A DNA stretch of 64,000 nucleotides from Actinomycetospora lemnae (GTDB lineage: Bacteria; Actinomycetota; Actinomycetes; Mycobacteriales; Pseudonocardiaceae): positions 186,001 through 250,000 of the forward strand of contig NZ_JAQZAO010000006.1 in NCBI RefSeq assembly GCF_028737315.1, given 5' to 3'. Position numbers and translations under genes: made by a program. The notes below the pieces were generated by a model. The model made no database searches. It was not told where the DNA came from and saw nothing but the letters and a program-made list of their open reading frames with translations. This document shows, piece after piece, positions 8,477 to 18,266 of this stretch (its first letter is position 1; each line of letters starts with the position of its first letter).

Positions 8477-8525
8477 GCAACACCCCGTGCGCCGTGAACC
8501 CCCCTCCGGGAACCCCCTCCGGAAG

Positions 8526-8577
8526 ACGGCGAAGGGCCGGGCAGGGACGTGTGGGTCCCCGCCCGGCCCTCGGCCGT
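8526..8577 (-). terminator. Long hairpin terminator after the betaine synthase gene
   Basis: Arms AGGGCCGGGC/GCCCGGCCCT with further pairing GGGAC/GTCCC inside and ACGGC/GCCGT outside, loop GTGTGG. It lies 14 bases beyond the stop of the minus-strand methyltransferase and could also stop transcription of the gene at 7614. No U-tract is present, as is usual in this group. Confidence 0.65.
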
Positions 8578-8590
8578 CGGTGCGTGCGCG

Positions 8591-10285
8591 TCAGCGCTTG
8601 ATGCGGAAGATGCCCCAGGCGAGCTGGCCGCTCCGGCCGCCGTTCACCCAGTTCCGCAGGCCCGTCTTCATGTTCGCGATGTACTCGTCGGAGATCGCGC
8701 CCTTGAACTTCGGCTCCGCGGCCTCGAGCTCCGCCAGCACGCGCCCGTAGTGGGTCGTGAGCTGGTGGGTGTGGTCCTCGAAGACGAAGTCGCCGAACCC
8801 GTGCTTCGCGAACTCGTCGCGGTAGAAGCCCGGGGAGCCGAGCGTGTCGAGGTGCAGGCGCGCGAGGATCGGCGAGAGCGCCGAGACGTCGGCGGCGTCG
8901 TCGGCCATCGGGTCGGTGAACACCACCTGCCCGGTCGGCTTGAGCACGCGGTCGATCTCCTGGACCACGGCGGCGCGCTCACCGGAGTGCAGGAACGCGT
9001 CCTGCGACCACACGAGGTCGTAGTAGTTGTCCTGCACCGGCATGTTCTCGAACGACCCGTCGACGACGTCGACGAGGTGGTCGAGGCCCTGCGCGCGGTT
9101 CTTCTCGCGATTGCGCTCGTTCTCGACCTCGGAGAGGTTCAGGCACGTCACGCGGCAGCCGTACTGCTTCGCGAGCCAGCGGGCCGAGCCGCCGTAGCCG
9201 GCGCCCATGTCGAGCACGCGGGTCTCGGCGGTGATGCCCATGCCCTCGGCCATGCGCTCCACGGTCCGCTGCGAGGCCGGCGCGATGGCCTCGTCGGGGG
9301 TGTCGTAGAGGCCGACGTGGATGTCCTCGCCGCCCCAGACCTCGTGGTAGAAGGTGTCGGCGTCGGTCGAGTTGTAGTAGTCGCGGGCGGTGTGGACCGC
9401 CGTCGAGTAGCTCTCGCTCAATTCGTCGTCCGGTCGGTAGGTCTTCTCCGCGACGTGGATCCAGAAGTCGGGGCTCTCGGTCCCGTAGGTCTCCTGGAAG
9501 TCGCCGTACGTGTCGATCTTCTGGAACCCGACCTCGCGCATGAGCCGGCGCACGTAGTCCTTGCGCAGCGGGAACATGTTGAGGTGGTACACGGAACCGT
9601 CGTCGTGGAACGTGTACCGGAAACGGGCGAGCCCGTCGTCGATGTACTCGGGCTCCGCGGTCACCGTGTCACCGCAGTAGAAGTACTTGTGCTTCGACGA
9701 GAAACCGTGGTCGAGGATCTCGTCGTAGTTGCGCTGGTCGAGGATCAGCACGCCGTCGTGCTTGAGCATCGCGTAGAACTCGGCCAGCGCCTTGCGCCGG
9801 TCACGCTCGTTGAACAGGTGCGTGAACGAGTTGCCCAGGCAGATGATGGCGTCGTACTCGCCGTGGACGTCTCGGTTCAGCCAGCGCCAGTCGGCCTGGA
9901 CCACCCGCAGGACGTGCCCGTGCTGACGGCCGTTCTCGAAGGCCTTGGCGAGCATCTCCGCACTGCCGTCGGCGGAGACCGTCTCGAAACCGGCCTTGAG
10001 GAGCTGGACGGAGTTGAACCCCGTGCCGGTGGCGACGTCGAGGACCTTCTCGACGCCGCGGGCACTGAGCTGGTCGATGAAGAACGACCCCTCGCTGGCG
10101 GCGCGACCCTCCCACCCGATGTAGTCGTCCCACTTGTCCACGAACCCCTTCACGTACTCCTCGTGATAGTGGTTCGTGTCCCTGACCTCGTTCGGGTTCT
10201 CGCCGAACTCCTGATGAACATCGGCCTCGGTGTACTCGTCGAGGCCAGCCGCGGTGTCGGGGCTCCGGTCTGCGGCTGCGGTCAT
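8591..10285 (-). CDS. Bifunctional glycine/sarcosine and dimethylglycine N-methyltransferase (glycine betaine synthesis)
   Basis: 564 residues with two class I methyltransferase domains in tandem. The first (about 1-290) has LDVATGTGFNSVQLL as SAM motif I and ends with DFWIHVAEK, matching glycine sarcosine methyltransferase. The second (about 300-564) begins ARDYYNSTDADTFYHEVWGG and has LDMGAGYGGSARWLA, matching sarcosine dimethylglycine methyltransferase. Together they convert glycine to betaine with three SAM, giving salt tolerance. Fused forms are known from halophilic actinomycetes. ATG is preceded by GGAGGACAC and the gene stands alone with its own terminator, so it is probably osmotically controlled from the 260-base upstream gap. 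Confidence 0.92.
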   Translation of the reverse strand: MTAAADRSPDTAAGLDEYTEADVHQEFGENPNEVRDTNHYHEEYVKGFVDKWDDYIGWEGRAASEGSFFIDQLSARGVEKVLDVATGTGFNSVQLLKAGFETVSADGSAEMLAKAFENGRQHGHVLRVVQADWRWLNRDVHGEYDAIICLGNSFTHLFNERDRRKALAEFYAMLKHDGVLILDQRNYDEILDHGFSSKHKYFYCGDTVTAEPEYIDDGLARFRYTFHDDGSVYHLNMFPLRKDYVRRLMREVGFQKIDTYGDFQETYGTESPDFWIHVAEKTYRPDDELSESYSTAVHTARDYYNSTDADTFYHEVWGGEDIHVGLYDTPDEAIAPASQRTVERMAEGMGITAETRVLDMGAGYGGSARWLAKQYGCRVTCLNLSEVENERNREKNRAQGLDHLVDVVDGSFENMPVQDNYYDLVWSQDAFLHSGERAAVVQEIDRVLKPTGQVVFTDPMADDAADVSALSPILARLHLDTLGSPGFYRDEFAKHGFGDFVFEDHTHQLTTHYGRVLAELEAAEPKFKGAISDEYIANMKTGLRNWVNGGRSGQLAWGIFRIKR

Positions 10286-10537
10286 GTGTCCTCCGGACGT
10301 CGGTGACGCTTCCGGGGAGACGACGCTAGGCAGACTCGCGCGGTCCCGGAACCACCCCCCGAGGCCGTACGGTCGACAGAATCGATACAGTCACGACACG
10401 TCCCGGTGCGCACACAGCCGTATCGGCGCTGCTCCGACCGGGTGTGCCGCGGAAAGGATCTCCGTGATCACATCGTGCTGTGACGGCAGCCACGTTTCTG
10501 GGGGAATGCGCGGAGCGGACCGTGTCGACGGCGTGTC

Positions 10538-10559
10538 ACCGACCGGTTACCCGGTCGGT
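10538..10559 (-). terminator. Hairpin overlapping the stop codon of the OmpA-like gene
   Basis: ACCGACCGG and CCGGTCGGT form a nine-base perfect stem around TTAC; the reverse complement of that loop contains the TAA stop. It closes the four-gene operon that starts at 14323. Confidence 0.55.
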
Positions 10560-11767
10560 TCGACGATCACCGTCCGGTTCTGGCTCGCCGGACCGGGCAG
10601 CTGCCGGCCGTCCGGACCGACGTCGTCCACGTAGCCGGGGAACTGGCTGCCCACGCCCCGGGTGCTGATCCGGTCCGCGGGCGCGCCGAGCTCGACCAGC
10701 AGCGCCTTGACGGCCTCCGCACGCCGGGTGGAGAGGTCGACCTGCCCCTGCGGGGTGCCCGCCCGCGCGCTCGTGCCGGTGAGCGCGAGGCGACGCGACG
10801 GCGATTCGGTCAGGAACTGCGCGAACGGCGTCAGCACCGCGGCCGCCGCATTCCGGTCGCGGAACTGCGCGGTGTCGGGCTGGAATCCGACGGAATTGTC
10901 GTCGGGCAACGTCGTCGTCTGTCCCGGCGTGATCGTCGGCGGCGGCGGGACGTCCACGACGCTGACGGGCGGGACGTCGCTCGGCGCGTCGCCACCGCGC
11001 GGCTCGTCGACGACGGCCACGCACGACGCGCCGCCGGCCTCGGCGATCGCGGTCCACAGCGCGACGAGCGACGAGCGCTGGGCGGGGCTCAGCGCCGGCT
11101 GGGGCTCCGCGACGTCGCCGAGGCCCGCGAGGACCACCGTCACGCCCTGCAGCCCCGGCAGCGCGTCGTTCGCCCGCAGCGCCTCGACGGTCTCGGCGGG
11201 CGGGGCGTCGAGCAGCCCGCGCTGGCGGAAGTCGAGCGGGGCGACGGTGGAGAGCCCGGAGTCGACGAGGACGACGGTGCCCGGGCGGTTGCCGCCCTGC
11301 CCACCCGTCCCGGCGGAGCGGCCGGCCAGGTCGAGCGCGCCGAGCACGTCGACCTCGGGGGTCTGTGCGCGCAGGCCGGTCAGCGCCTCGCCGAGGCCGT
11401 TCAGGAAGGCGTTGCGGTCGTCCTCGGCCGCGATGCCGTTGCCGGCGTCGGAGGCGAACGTGTCGCTGCCCGCCGAGACCGGCCGGCCGTCGACGTTGAT
11501 CAGCGTGATCCGCGGCTGGTAGTCCTCGTCGACCGCGCGGGTCAGCGTCGAGACCGTCGCGTCCTGGACGGCCTGGGGCAGGCCGGGCTCGGGTGAGTTC
11601 GCGCGGCCCGACACCGCGAACGCCATGGGCCCCACGGGCACGGGGCAGGACAGCGCGCCGCCGCCCCCGCCGGCGAACCCGCCGCCGGCGCCGCCCTCGT
11701 CACTCGAGCAGCCGGCGACCAGCACCACGGTCAGGACGACGGCGAGCAGGAGGGGCACACGCCTCAA
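10547..11767 (-). CDS. OmpA-family lipoprotein, last gene of an uncharacterised operon
   Basis: 406 residues. The signal ends in the lipobox LVAGC (Cys20), so it should be a lipid-anchored protein outside the membrane. Residues about 60-260 resemble a von Willebrand-like or secreted alpha/beta domain without firm assignment. The C-terminal 110 residues are an OmpA/MotB peptidoglycan-binding domain: FQPDTAQFRD, ALTGTSARAGTP, LSTRRAEAVKALL, and NRTVIVEP at the end. The start is TTG, and TTGA overlaps the upstream stop by three bases, so translation is probably coupled. Upstream partners are a membrane protein with a coiled coil and two proteins of unknown function. Confidence 0.8.
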   Translation of the reverse strand: MRRVPLLLAVVLTVVLVAGCSSDEGGAGGGFAGGGGGALSCPVPVGPMAFAVSGRANSPEPGLPQAVQDATVSTLTRAVDEDYQPRITLINVDGRPVSAGSDTFASDAGNGIAAEDDRNAFLNGLGEALTGLRAQTPEVDVLGALDLAGRSAGTGGQGGNRPGTVVLVDSGLSTVAPLDFRQRGLLDAPPAETVEALRANDALPGLQGVTVVLAGLGDVAEPQPALSPAQRSSLVALWTAIAEAGGASCVAVVDEPRGGDAPSDVPPVSVVDVPPPPTITPGQTTTLPDDNSVGFQPDTAQFRDRNAAAAVLTPFAQFLTESPSRRLALTGTSARAGTPQGQVDLSTRRAEAVKALLVELGAPADRISTRGVGSQFPGYVDDVGPDGRQLPGPASQNRTVIVEPTG

Positions 11768-12765
11768 CGATGGTCTCCGTTCGTGCTCGGCTCGGCCGCG
11801 GTCGGCAGGAAGGGACGCAGCTCCGGCGGTGCCTCCTCGCCGGGCACGACCTCGCTGGCCGGGGTGAACAGCGGGTAGAAGGACGAGCCGGTCAGGCCGT
11901 CGGTGACCGACGGGTTGCCCTTCTTCGAGGCCATGAGGGTGCGCGCGTAGTTCTGCAGCTCGAGCATCTCGGCCACGACCTGCTGGCGGGCCGCGCGCCA
12001 GCGCTGGTCCTCGCGCTCGCGCTCGTTCTCCTGCTGGCGCAGGGCCTCGCGGGCGCGCTCGAGCTCCGCGCGGCTCGCGCGCTCGCGCTCGGTGGCGTCC
12101 TGCATCCGCCGCTCCGCACGGCGCAGCGCGCCCGCCACGGGGTTGAACGACACGAACGTCGCCACCATCGCCGCGATGCCGCTGGCGAGGAACAGCGCGC
12201 CGAAGAGCAGCGCGGGCAGCAGGGCGTTGATGTCGATGTCGCCCGACGACCCGCCGAACCCGCCGCCGCCCCCGGAGCCGAAGCCGCCGCCGGAACCGCC
12301 GGACCCGAAGCCGCCGCCCGAGCCGCCCGAGCCGAAGCCGCCGCCCCCGGAGCCGAAGCCGCCCGACGACGAGCCGCTCGGGGTCATCAGCCGCGTGTAG
12401 AACGCGGCCGCGCCGAGCGTGAACCAGGTGACCGCGGCCAGCACGGTCAGGGTCAGCGACGACCGCGGGTCGCCGCAGCGGCGCCGGGCGAGGCCCTGGC
12501 CGACGAGGTGGGCGAGCCCGACCGCCGCGGCCGCGAACCCGACGGTGCCGAGCACGATGAGGAACGGCGAGCCGCGGAAGACCCGGGCGAGCACGACGTA
12601 GAACGCCGCGATGTCGCCGCCGATCGCGAGCAGGATGATCGCCAGCGAGAGGTAGTCCTCCCGCGAGCGGTTGATCATCAGCGTCGCGTCCCGGTACGAG
12701 CGCGGGCGCGGGCCCTCGTCGTCGGCGTCACCGCTGCGCGAGAAGCGGTCCCACAGCGCGCTCAC
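11764..12765 (-). CDS. Uncharacterised membrane protein with Gly-rich loop and C-terminal coiled coil
   Basis: 333 residues from GTG. Three hydrophobic segments (about 39-62, 68-93, 104-124) are followed by a 45-residue loop of Gly, Ser and Phe repeats (GFGSGG units, about 130-174), a fourth hydrophobic segment (about 182-207) and a charged coiled coil (about 212-275, rich in Glu and Arg). The DNA of the loop is a degenerate tandem repeat. No named family is recognised. The start overlaps the stop of the gene before it (GTGA) and its own stop overlaps the OmpA-like gene, so the four proteins are likely made together and may form an envelope complex. Confidence 0.75.
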   Translation of the reverse strand: MSALWDRFSRSGDADDEGPRPRSYRDATLMINRSREDYLSLAIILLAIGGDIAAFYVVLARVFRGSPFLIVLGTVGFAAAAVGLAHLVGQGLARRRCGDPRSSLTLTVLAAVTWFTLGAAAFYTRLMTPSGSSSGGFGSGGGGFGSGGSGGGFGSGGSGGGFGSGGGGGFGGSSGDIDINALLPALLFGALFLASGIAAMVATFVSFNPVAGALRRAERRMQDATERERASRAELERAREALRQQENEREREDQRWRAARQQVVAEMLELQNYARTLMASKKGNPSVTDGLTGSSFYPLFTPASEVVPGEEAPPELRPFLPTAAEPSTNGDHR

Positions 12766-13496
12766 CGGTCGCCTCCGTGCGGGCGACGTCGCGCGGCGCT
12801 CGACCCGTCGACACGGCTGGGGCGCACCGGGTCGCCGCGCTCCGGGCGCGGCGGCGGACCGTAGAGCGGCTCGCCGCTCACCGGCCGGGGCATCGGGCCC
12901 GTGGGCGGGTCGGCGGGGGTGCCCTCGGGCTCGTCGGCCGGCGAGCGGGTCCGACGGGGAGCCGGGGTCGGGGCCGCCGCGCCCACCGGCTCGCCCAGAC
13001 GCTCGCGGGCCTCGTCGTAGTCGCGGCGGGCGATGGCGAGGGCGCGGCGGTCGCGCTCGTGGGCGGCCTCGGCCTCGGCGAGCTGCTGGCGGGCGCCGCC
13101 GACGAGGCGGTCGATGACGGCCTGGTGGTCGGCGTGCTGGGAGTCGATCCGCGAGAGCCACCCCGACGCCCACGAGGCGATGAGCGGGTCGAGCGCGGCA
13201 CCCGTGCCCTCGTCGACGCCGTCGAGCAGCTCCTGCACGAGCGTGCGGACGCGGCCGCGGGCGGCCCCGACGTCCGGGCTCGCCTGGTTCGGGTAGGGCA
13301 TGGGCCCGACGCGGTCGGCGGCGTAGACCTGCGCGAACCGCAGCTCCTCGGGCGTGCCCGGGCCGGACGGCACGCCGGGCAGGCTGGAGAGGGTCCCGCG
13401 GGGCGTCGACGGATCGGTGCCCGGGGGCGAGCCGGCCGGGGTCGGGGGACGGCCGGTGCCGCCGCGGCGGCCGGGCCAGAACCTGCGGGTGGCCAT
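12762..13496 (-). CDS. Uncharacterised soluble protein, second gene of the OmpA operon
   Basis: 244 residues from ATG at 13496. The N-terminal 40 and C-terminal 70 residues are Pro- and Arg-rich and probably disordered. The middle (about 50-165) is helical, with ASWASGWLSRIDSQHADHQ and a heptad-like stretch rich in Ala, Glu and Arg that ends RDYDEARERLGE. No signal peptide or membrane segment. The start codon overlaps the stop of the preceding gene by one base (TGATG) and the end overlaps the next gene by four. No family is recognised; conserved helical spacing suggests protein-protein contact with the coiled coils of the neighbours. Confidence 0.7.
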   Translation of the reverse strand: MATRRFWPGRRGGTGRPPTPAGSPPGTDPSTPRGTLSSLPGVPSGPGTPEELRFAQVYAADRVGPMPYPNQASPDVGAARGRVRTLVQELLDGVDEGTGAALDPLIASWASGWLSRIDSQHADHQAVIDRLVGGARQQLAEAEAAHERDRRALAIARRDYDEARERLGEPVGAAAPTPAPRRTRSPADEPEGTPADPPTGPMPRPVSGEPLYGPPPRPERGDPVRPSRVDGSSAARRRPHGGDR

Positions 13497-14323
13497 CACT
13501 GCTCCTGGGAGGTCGTGGCGCCGTACGGGGCGCTCGATCCGGTGCGCGCCGACGAGGTGGTCGGGAAGCCCGTCGGCGGCGACACGGGGCCGGTGTCCGG
13601 GATCGACGGGTCGTCGGCCTCCGCGGCCGCGACCCAGCCGGGCACCACCGGGTGCTGCGCGGCCAGGGCCGGGCCGATGCGGTCGCCCGCGGGGTGGCGG
13701 CGCACGAGGTGGCGCTCGTAGGCGCTGACCCGGCGCATGACCTGGGCGTGCAGCCGCCGGACGCGGGTGGCCCCGACGAGCTCGCACGCGCGGATCGTGC
13801 TGGCCAGCCGGGCGTACTCCACGCGCATCTGCGTGAGCTGGGCGTGCAGGCGGGCGGCCTCGTCGACGAGGGGCCGGCGCACCGCCTCGTGCTCGCGGGC
13901 GCGGCGGGCGGCGACGACGTCCTGCGCCGTGTCGCCCTCCCCGCCGCGGCGCACGGCGAGCTGCTCGGCGTCGAGCAGGACCGGGATCGCGTCGAGGCGC
14001 GCCCGCGCCCGGGCGAGCGCCTCCTCGGTCTCCGGGATGCGCGCGGCGATCGTCGCCCGGGTCTGGTGCATCGGGGCGATCTCGACGTCGAGCCGGAGCC
14101 GCTCGCGGTGCACGCGCGCCAGGAAGTCCTGGTGGTACTCCTCGAGCGAGGGCGTGCCGACGGGCCGGCCCGGCTCGAGGCTCGGCAGGCCGGCGCGCGC
14201 ATCGGCGCGCGCCTGCCACCAGTCGCCCAGCCGCGCGACGAGTCCGTACGGCGGCATGGGGGAGCCGGTCGCTCCGGGCGAGGGACCGGCGGGGCCCCCG
14301 GGCTGGGTCGTCGGGCCCGTCAT
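13496..14323 (-). CDS. Uncharacterised coiled-coil protein, first gene of the OmpA operon
   Basis: 275 residues from ATG. After a Pro/Gly-rich start (1-25) there is a long helical region (about 60-200) rich in Ala, Arg, Glu and Leu, including EEYHQDFLARVHRERLRLD and LTQMRVEYARLASTIRACE; the last 60 residues are again Pro/Ser-rich. No membrane span or signal is seen. It opens a four-gene operon with overlapping genes. The opposite strand holds long open frames here that lack family similarity. Function is unknown. Confidence 0.7.
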   Translation of the reverse strand: MTGPTTQPGGPAGPSPGATGSPMPPYGLVARLGDWWQARADARAGLPSLEPGRPVGTPSLEEYHQDFLARVHRERLRLDVEIAPMHQTRATIAARIPETEEALARARARLDAIPVLLDAEQLAVRRGGEGDTAQDVVAARRAREHEAVRRPLVDEAARLHAQLTQMRVEYARLASTIRACELVGATRVRRLHAQVMRRVSAYERHLVRRHPAGDRIGPALAAQHPVVPGWVAAAEADDPSIPDTGPVSPPTGFPTTSSARTGSSAPYGATTSQEQ

Positions 14324-14599
14324 CGGGGCCTCATCGGGCGCTCATGGGTCAGGGCCGTTCCACCTGGCGGGTTCCTCCTGCGTCGCCCCGTGGAGTGACG
14401 GGCGCGTCCGGGGAGTCTAGGACGACGGCCTCCGGCGCCCTGTCGTCGACCGGTCCCCGGGCCCTCCCGCCCGGCGAGCTCGACGCGTGACCGGCTGATC
14501 CCCGGGAACTCCGCGGGGTCCCGCAGCGACCGGGACGGTGTGGTCAGCCGAACTGCACCCACCGAGGTCCTGTCCGTCGTGCGGGGGGACGATCGCGGG

Positions 14600-15223
14600 G
14601 TGGACGTGGTCGCCGTGGACGAGCGCGCGGAGCCCGCGCCACCCGCCGACGTCCCCCCGACCCGCGGGGTCGGCGGCGTGCTGCTCGTCGGCGGGCTCGT
14701 CGGCGCCGTGGTGTCGCTGGTCCTGCTGCTGGACAAGCTGGCGCTGCTCGCGGACCCGACGTTCGTGCCCGCCTGCAGCATCGACCCGGTGCTGTCCTGC
14801 GGCACGATCATGAAGACCTGGCAGGCGTCGCTGCTCGGCTTCCCCAACCCCGTCATCGGCCTGCTGACCTTCCCGGTCGCGGCCGCGATGGGCGCCCTGG
14901 TGCTCGGCGGCGTGGCCCTGCCCCGGTGGGCGTGGTGGTCGCTGCAGGCCGGCACCACGGCCGGGATGCTGTTCGTGCACTGGCTGGTCGTGCAGAGCCT
15001 CGCGGTGATCCACGCCCTGTGCCCGTGGTGCATGGTCGCGTGGGTCGCGGTGATCGCGATGTTCTGGTGGGTCACCGTGGCGAACCTGCGCGCGGGGCAC
15101 CTCGGTGGCGCCCCGGCCGCGCTGCGCCATCACGGCTGGGGGCTCGCGGCCTGGTACCTGGCGATCGTCGTCGCGATCGTCGCGACGTTCCCCGCGTGGG
15201 CCGCGGGGCTGGTGGGCCTGTGA
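14600..15223 (+). CDS. Vitamin K epoxide reductase family protein (VKOR)
   Basis: 207 residues from GTG at 14600; GGGGGA lies about 12 bases upstream, and an alternative in-frame GTG at 14540 only adds an unlikely stretch. Five hydrophobic segments, the loop pair Cys59 and Cys67 ([10 protein letters not shown]) and the active CPWC (Cys141 and Cys144) are those of bacterial VKOR, which reoxidises DsbA-like proteins with quinone. The stop overlaps the GTG of the P-type ATPase gene (GTGA), so the two are co-translated. A DsbA-like thioredoxin protein is encoded just downstream on the other strand, a likely redox partner. Confidence 0.9.
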   Translation: MDVVAVDERAEPAPPADVPPTRGVGGVLLVGGLVGAVVSLVLLLDKLALLADPTFVPACSIDPVLSCGTIMKTWQASLLGFPNPVIGLLTFPVAAAMGALVLGGVALPRWAWWSLQAGTTAGMLFVHWLVVQSLAVIHALCPWCMVAWVAVIAMFWWVTVANLRAGHLGGAPAALRHHGWGLAAWYLAIVVAIVATFPAWAAGLVGL

Positions 15224-17427
15224 CCGCTCCTGCCTCCGCGGTCGTCCCCGACACGGTGCTCGACCTCGAGATCGGCGGCATGACCTGCGCGGCGTGCGCG
15301 GAGCGGATCGAGCGCCGGCTCAACCGGATCGACGGGGTCGCGGCCACCGTCGACTACGCGGGCGAGGGCGCGCGGGTGGTGCTCTCCTCGCCCGAGGTGA
15401 CCACGGCGACGGTCGTCGACACCGTCGGGGAGCTCGGGTACACCGCACGGCCGGCACGCCCCGCGGCCGACGAGCCCGCGGACGCCCCGGCCGAGGACGC
15501 CGAGCTGCGCGACCTGTGGCGCCGCCTCGTCGTCGCGGCGGCGCTGTTCGTGCCGGTCGCGGACCTCGCGCTCGCCATGACCGCCGTGCCCTCGCTGCGC
15601 TTCCCGGGCTGGGCGTGGGTGCCGGCCGCGCTCGCCGCGCCGGTCGTCGTGTGGTCGGCGTGGCCGCTGCACCGGCGCGCGCTCGCGGGGCTGCGGCACG
15701 GGACGACGTCGATGGACACGCTCGTGTCGCTGGGCATCGTCGCGGCGACGGTGTGGTCGCTGGGGGCGGTGCTCGCCGGTCCGCCGGCGGCACCCGCGGG
15801 CAGCACGTGGGAGCTGCTCCTGCACCCGAGCGGGCCGGTGTACCTCGAGGTCGCGGCCGGGGTGACGACGTTCGTGCTGGCCGGGCGCTACGTCGAGCGC
15901 CGCGCCCGCCGGGCGTCGGGGGACGCGCTGGCCGCGCTCGCCCGCCTCGCCGCCCGCGACGTCGCGGTGCTCGACGACGACGGCACCGAGCGGCGCGTCC
16001 CGGTGGCCTCCCTCGCGGTGGGCGCGCGGTTCGTCGTGCGGCCGGGCGAGAAGGTCGCCGCCGACGGGCGGGTCGTCGCCGGGCGCTCGGCCGTGGACCG
16101 CAGCATGCTCACCGGCGAGCCGGTGCCCGACGACGTCGGCGCCGGCGACCGGGTCGTCGGCGGCACGGTCGCGACGTCGGGGCGGCTGGTGGTGGAGGCG
16201 ACCGCGGTCGGCGAGGCCACGGCGCTCGCCGGGATGGTGCGCCTGGTCCGCGACGCGCGGGCCGACAAGGCCGACGTGCAGCGCCTCGTCGACCGGATCT
16301 CGGCGTGGTTCGTGCCCGGGGTCGTGGTCCTGGCGGTCCTGACCGCGACGGGCTGGTGGTCCGCGGGCGCCGGGGCGTCCGGGGCCTTCGGGCCGGCGCT
16401 CGCCGTGCTCGTCATCGCGTGCCCGTGCGCGCTGGGGCTGGCGACGCCGATGGCGATGGTCGTGGCGTCCGGGCGGGGCGCGCGGCGCGGCATCTTCCTC
16501 AAGGGCCACCACGCGCTCGAGACCAGCCGCCGCGTCGACACCGTCGTCCTCGACAAGACCGGGACCCTGACCACCGGGCGCATGACCGTCGTGGCGGTGC
16601 TGGGCGCCGGCCCCGTCCTCGAGCGGGCGGCCGCCGTCGAGCGGGGATCGGAGCACGCGATCGCGGCGGCGATCGTCTCGGCGGTCGACGTGGTCGCGGA
16701 GCCCGACGACTTCGTGGCGCTGCCGGGGCTCGGCGCGCGGGCGGCGGTCGACGGCGTGACCGTCACCGTCGGCCGCCCCGACCTCGTCGGACCGGTGCCG
16801 GCGTCGCTGCGCGCCGCGTGGGCGGAGGCCGAGGAGGCCGGGCACACGGTCGTCGCCGTCGGGTGGGACGGCGGGGTGCAGGGCGCGGTGGTGCTCGCCG
16901 ACGAGGTCGAGCCGAGCGCGGCCCCGGCCGTCGCCGCGCTGCGGGCGGCGGGCCTGCACCCGGTGCTGCTCTCCGGCGACCACGAGCGTGCGGCCCGGAC
17001 CGTGGCCGACGCGGTCGGGATCGACGAGGTCGTGGCCGGTGTGCTGCCCGAGGGCAAGCTCGCGTTCCTCGCGGCGCGGCGCGCGGCCGGCGCCGTCGTG
17101 GCGATGGTCGGCGACGGCGTCAACGACGGCCCGGCCCTTGCCGCCGCCGACCTCGGCCTCGCGGTCGGCACCGGCACCGACGTCGCGCTGGAGGCCGCCG
17201 ACGTCATCCTCGTGCGCGACGACCTCACCGCCGTCCCCGAGGCCCTGGCCCTCGCCCGCGCGACCCACCGCACGATCCGCGTCAACCTCGGCTGGGCGTT
17301 CGGCTACAACGTCGCGGCGATCCCCCTCGCCGTCGCCGGCCTGCTCAACCCGCTGCTGGCGGGCCTGGCGATGGCGCTGTCGTCGCTGCTCGTCGTGACG
17401 TCGAGCCTGCGGCTGCGGGGCCGGTAG
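15220..17427 (+). CDS. Copper-type heavy-metal P-type ATPase
   Basis: 735 residues from a GTG overlapping the VKOR stop. An N-terminal metal-binding domain has GGMTCAAC (residues 19-26). The transmembrane metal motif is CPC (Cys401 and Cys403), the phosphorylation site DKTGTLTTG (Asp445) and the hinge [10 protein letters not shown] (about 631). The CPC motif with a single CxxC domain is typical of Cu(I) exporters such as CopA/CtpB types, which move copper out of the cytoplasm at the inner membrane using ATP. Operon with VKOR and the neighbouring His-rich membrane proteins support copper handling. Silver or another soft metal is possible. Confidence 0.9.
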   Translation: MTAPASAVVPDTVLDLEIGGMTCAACAERIERRLNRIDGVAATVDYAGEGARVVLSSPEVTTATVVDTVGELGYTARPARPAADEPADAPAEDAELRDLWRRLVVAAALFVPVADLALAMTAVPSLRFPGWAWVPAALAAPVVVWSAWPLHRRALAGLRHGTTSMDTLVSLGIVAATVWSLGAVLAGPPAAPAGSTWELLLHPSGPVYLEVAAGVTTFVLAGRYVERRARRASGDALAALARLAARDVAVLDDDGTERRVPVASLAVGARFVVRPGEKVAADGRVVAGRSAVDRSMLTGEPVPDDVGAGDRVVGGTVATSGRLVVEATAVGEATALAGMVRLVRDARADKADVQRLVDRISAWFVPGVVVLAVLTATGWWSAGAGASGAFGPALAVLVIACPCALGLATPMAMVVASGRGARRGIFLKGHHALETSRRVDTVVLDKTGTLTTGRMTVVAVLGAGPVLERAAAVERGSEHAIAAAIVSAVDVVAEPDDFVALPGLGARAAVDGVTVTVGRPDLVGPVPASLRAAWAEAEEAGHTVVAVGWDGGVQGAVVLADEVEPSAAPAVAALRAAGLHPVLLSGDHERAARTVADAVGIDEVVAGVLPEGKLAFLAARRAAGAVVAMVGDGVNDGPALAAADLGLAVGTGTDVALEAADVILVRDDLTAVPEALALARATHRTIRVNLGWAFGYNVAAIPLAVAGLLNPLLAGLAMALSSLLVVTSSLRLRGR

Positions 17428-17445
17428 CCGACCCCGCCGCGCGGG

Positions 17446-18177
17446 TCAGCCGCCGAGCACCCGGTCGAGGTCCGGCGAGCCGAGCTCGATGCGACGGCCG
17501 TCGAGGACCACGGTCGGCGTGCCGAACCTCCCGTCCTGCAGCAGCGCGGGGTCGTTCGTGGCCTGCTGGAAGTTCACCGCGACCTCGCCGGTGTGGCGGT
17601 TGCTCTGCACGCAGTCGGCGTAGCCCGGGCCCGCGCCGGCGCGCCGGCCGAGGTCGACGAGCTGGCCGGTGTCGTAGCCGCGCGCGCCCTCCGACGGCTG
17701 GGCCGCGTAGAGGCTCGCGTGTACGGCCGGGAAGGCGCCGTTCTCGGCCGCGCAGATCATCGCGTTGCCCGCCGCCGAGGAGTAGCCCGGCGGGTTCGAG
17801 CGCCGGTCGAGCAGGTTCACGAGGTGGTAGCGGACCTGCACGCGGCCGGCGGCGACGGCCTCGGCGATGCGGTCCCCGTAGCGCTGCTCGAACGCCTGGC
17901 AGGCGGGGCACAGCGCGTCCTCGTAGAGGTCGATGGTGTGCGGCGCCGGGCCGCCCGCGGTGACGACGCCGCCCTCGACGGTCGTCGCGTACTCCGCCGG
18001 CGCCGGGACGGCGGGGATGGCGTTCCCGGAGGAGTCGGACCCGTTGCCGGTCAGGAGCACGCCGCCGATCACCACGACCGCGACGAGCAGCACGACCACC
18101 ACCCCGACGATCATCGGCGTCCGCGACGACGTGCGCTGCGGCGGTGCGGGGCGGGGGCGCGTCGGGCGCGTGGCCAT
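17446..18177 (-). CDS. DsbA-like thioredoxin-fold protein, membrane-anchored
   Basis: 243 residues from ATG. One hydrophobic anchor (about 23-43) follows a basic N-terminus, so the thioredoxin domain faces outward. The active site is CPAC (Cys90-Cys93) in DALCPACQAFE, with a later Cys pair near residues 151 and 193 and FGTPTVVLDG as the cis-Pro region. It fits the actinobacterial DsbA-like oxidoreductases that form disulfides in secreted proteins and are recycled by VKOR, encoded 2.2 kb away on the other strand. It converges on the P-type ATPase gene with 18 bases between the stops and is downstream of the sigma/anti-sigma pair. Confidence 0.88.
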   Translation of the reverse strand: MATRPTRPRPAPPQRTSSRTPMIVGVVVVLLVAVVVIGGVLLTGNGSDSSGNAIPAVPAPAEYATTVEGGVVTAGGPAPHTIDLYEDALCPACQAFEQRYGDRIAEAVAAGRVQVRYHLVNLLDRRSNPPGYSSAAGNAMICAAENGAFPAVHASLYAAQPSEGARGYDTGQLVDLGRRAGAGPGYADCVQSNRHTGEVAVNFQQATNDPALLQDGRFGTPTVVLDGRRIELGSPDLDRVLGG

Positions 18178-18266
18178 CCTCGGGGTCCTCCTCGTGTCGG
18201 GACACCGGTCGTCCGGCGCCGTCCTCCTGGTCGCGCGGGAGGGTCCGGGAGTTCCCGGGGTCGCGC

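Noticed and set aside
8549..10306. Long plus-strand open frame opposite the betaine synthase gene
   Set aside because: The minus strand gives a complete family match; the plus product is a Val/Arg/Asp-rich antisense artefact of high GC.
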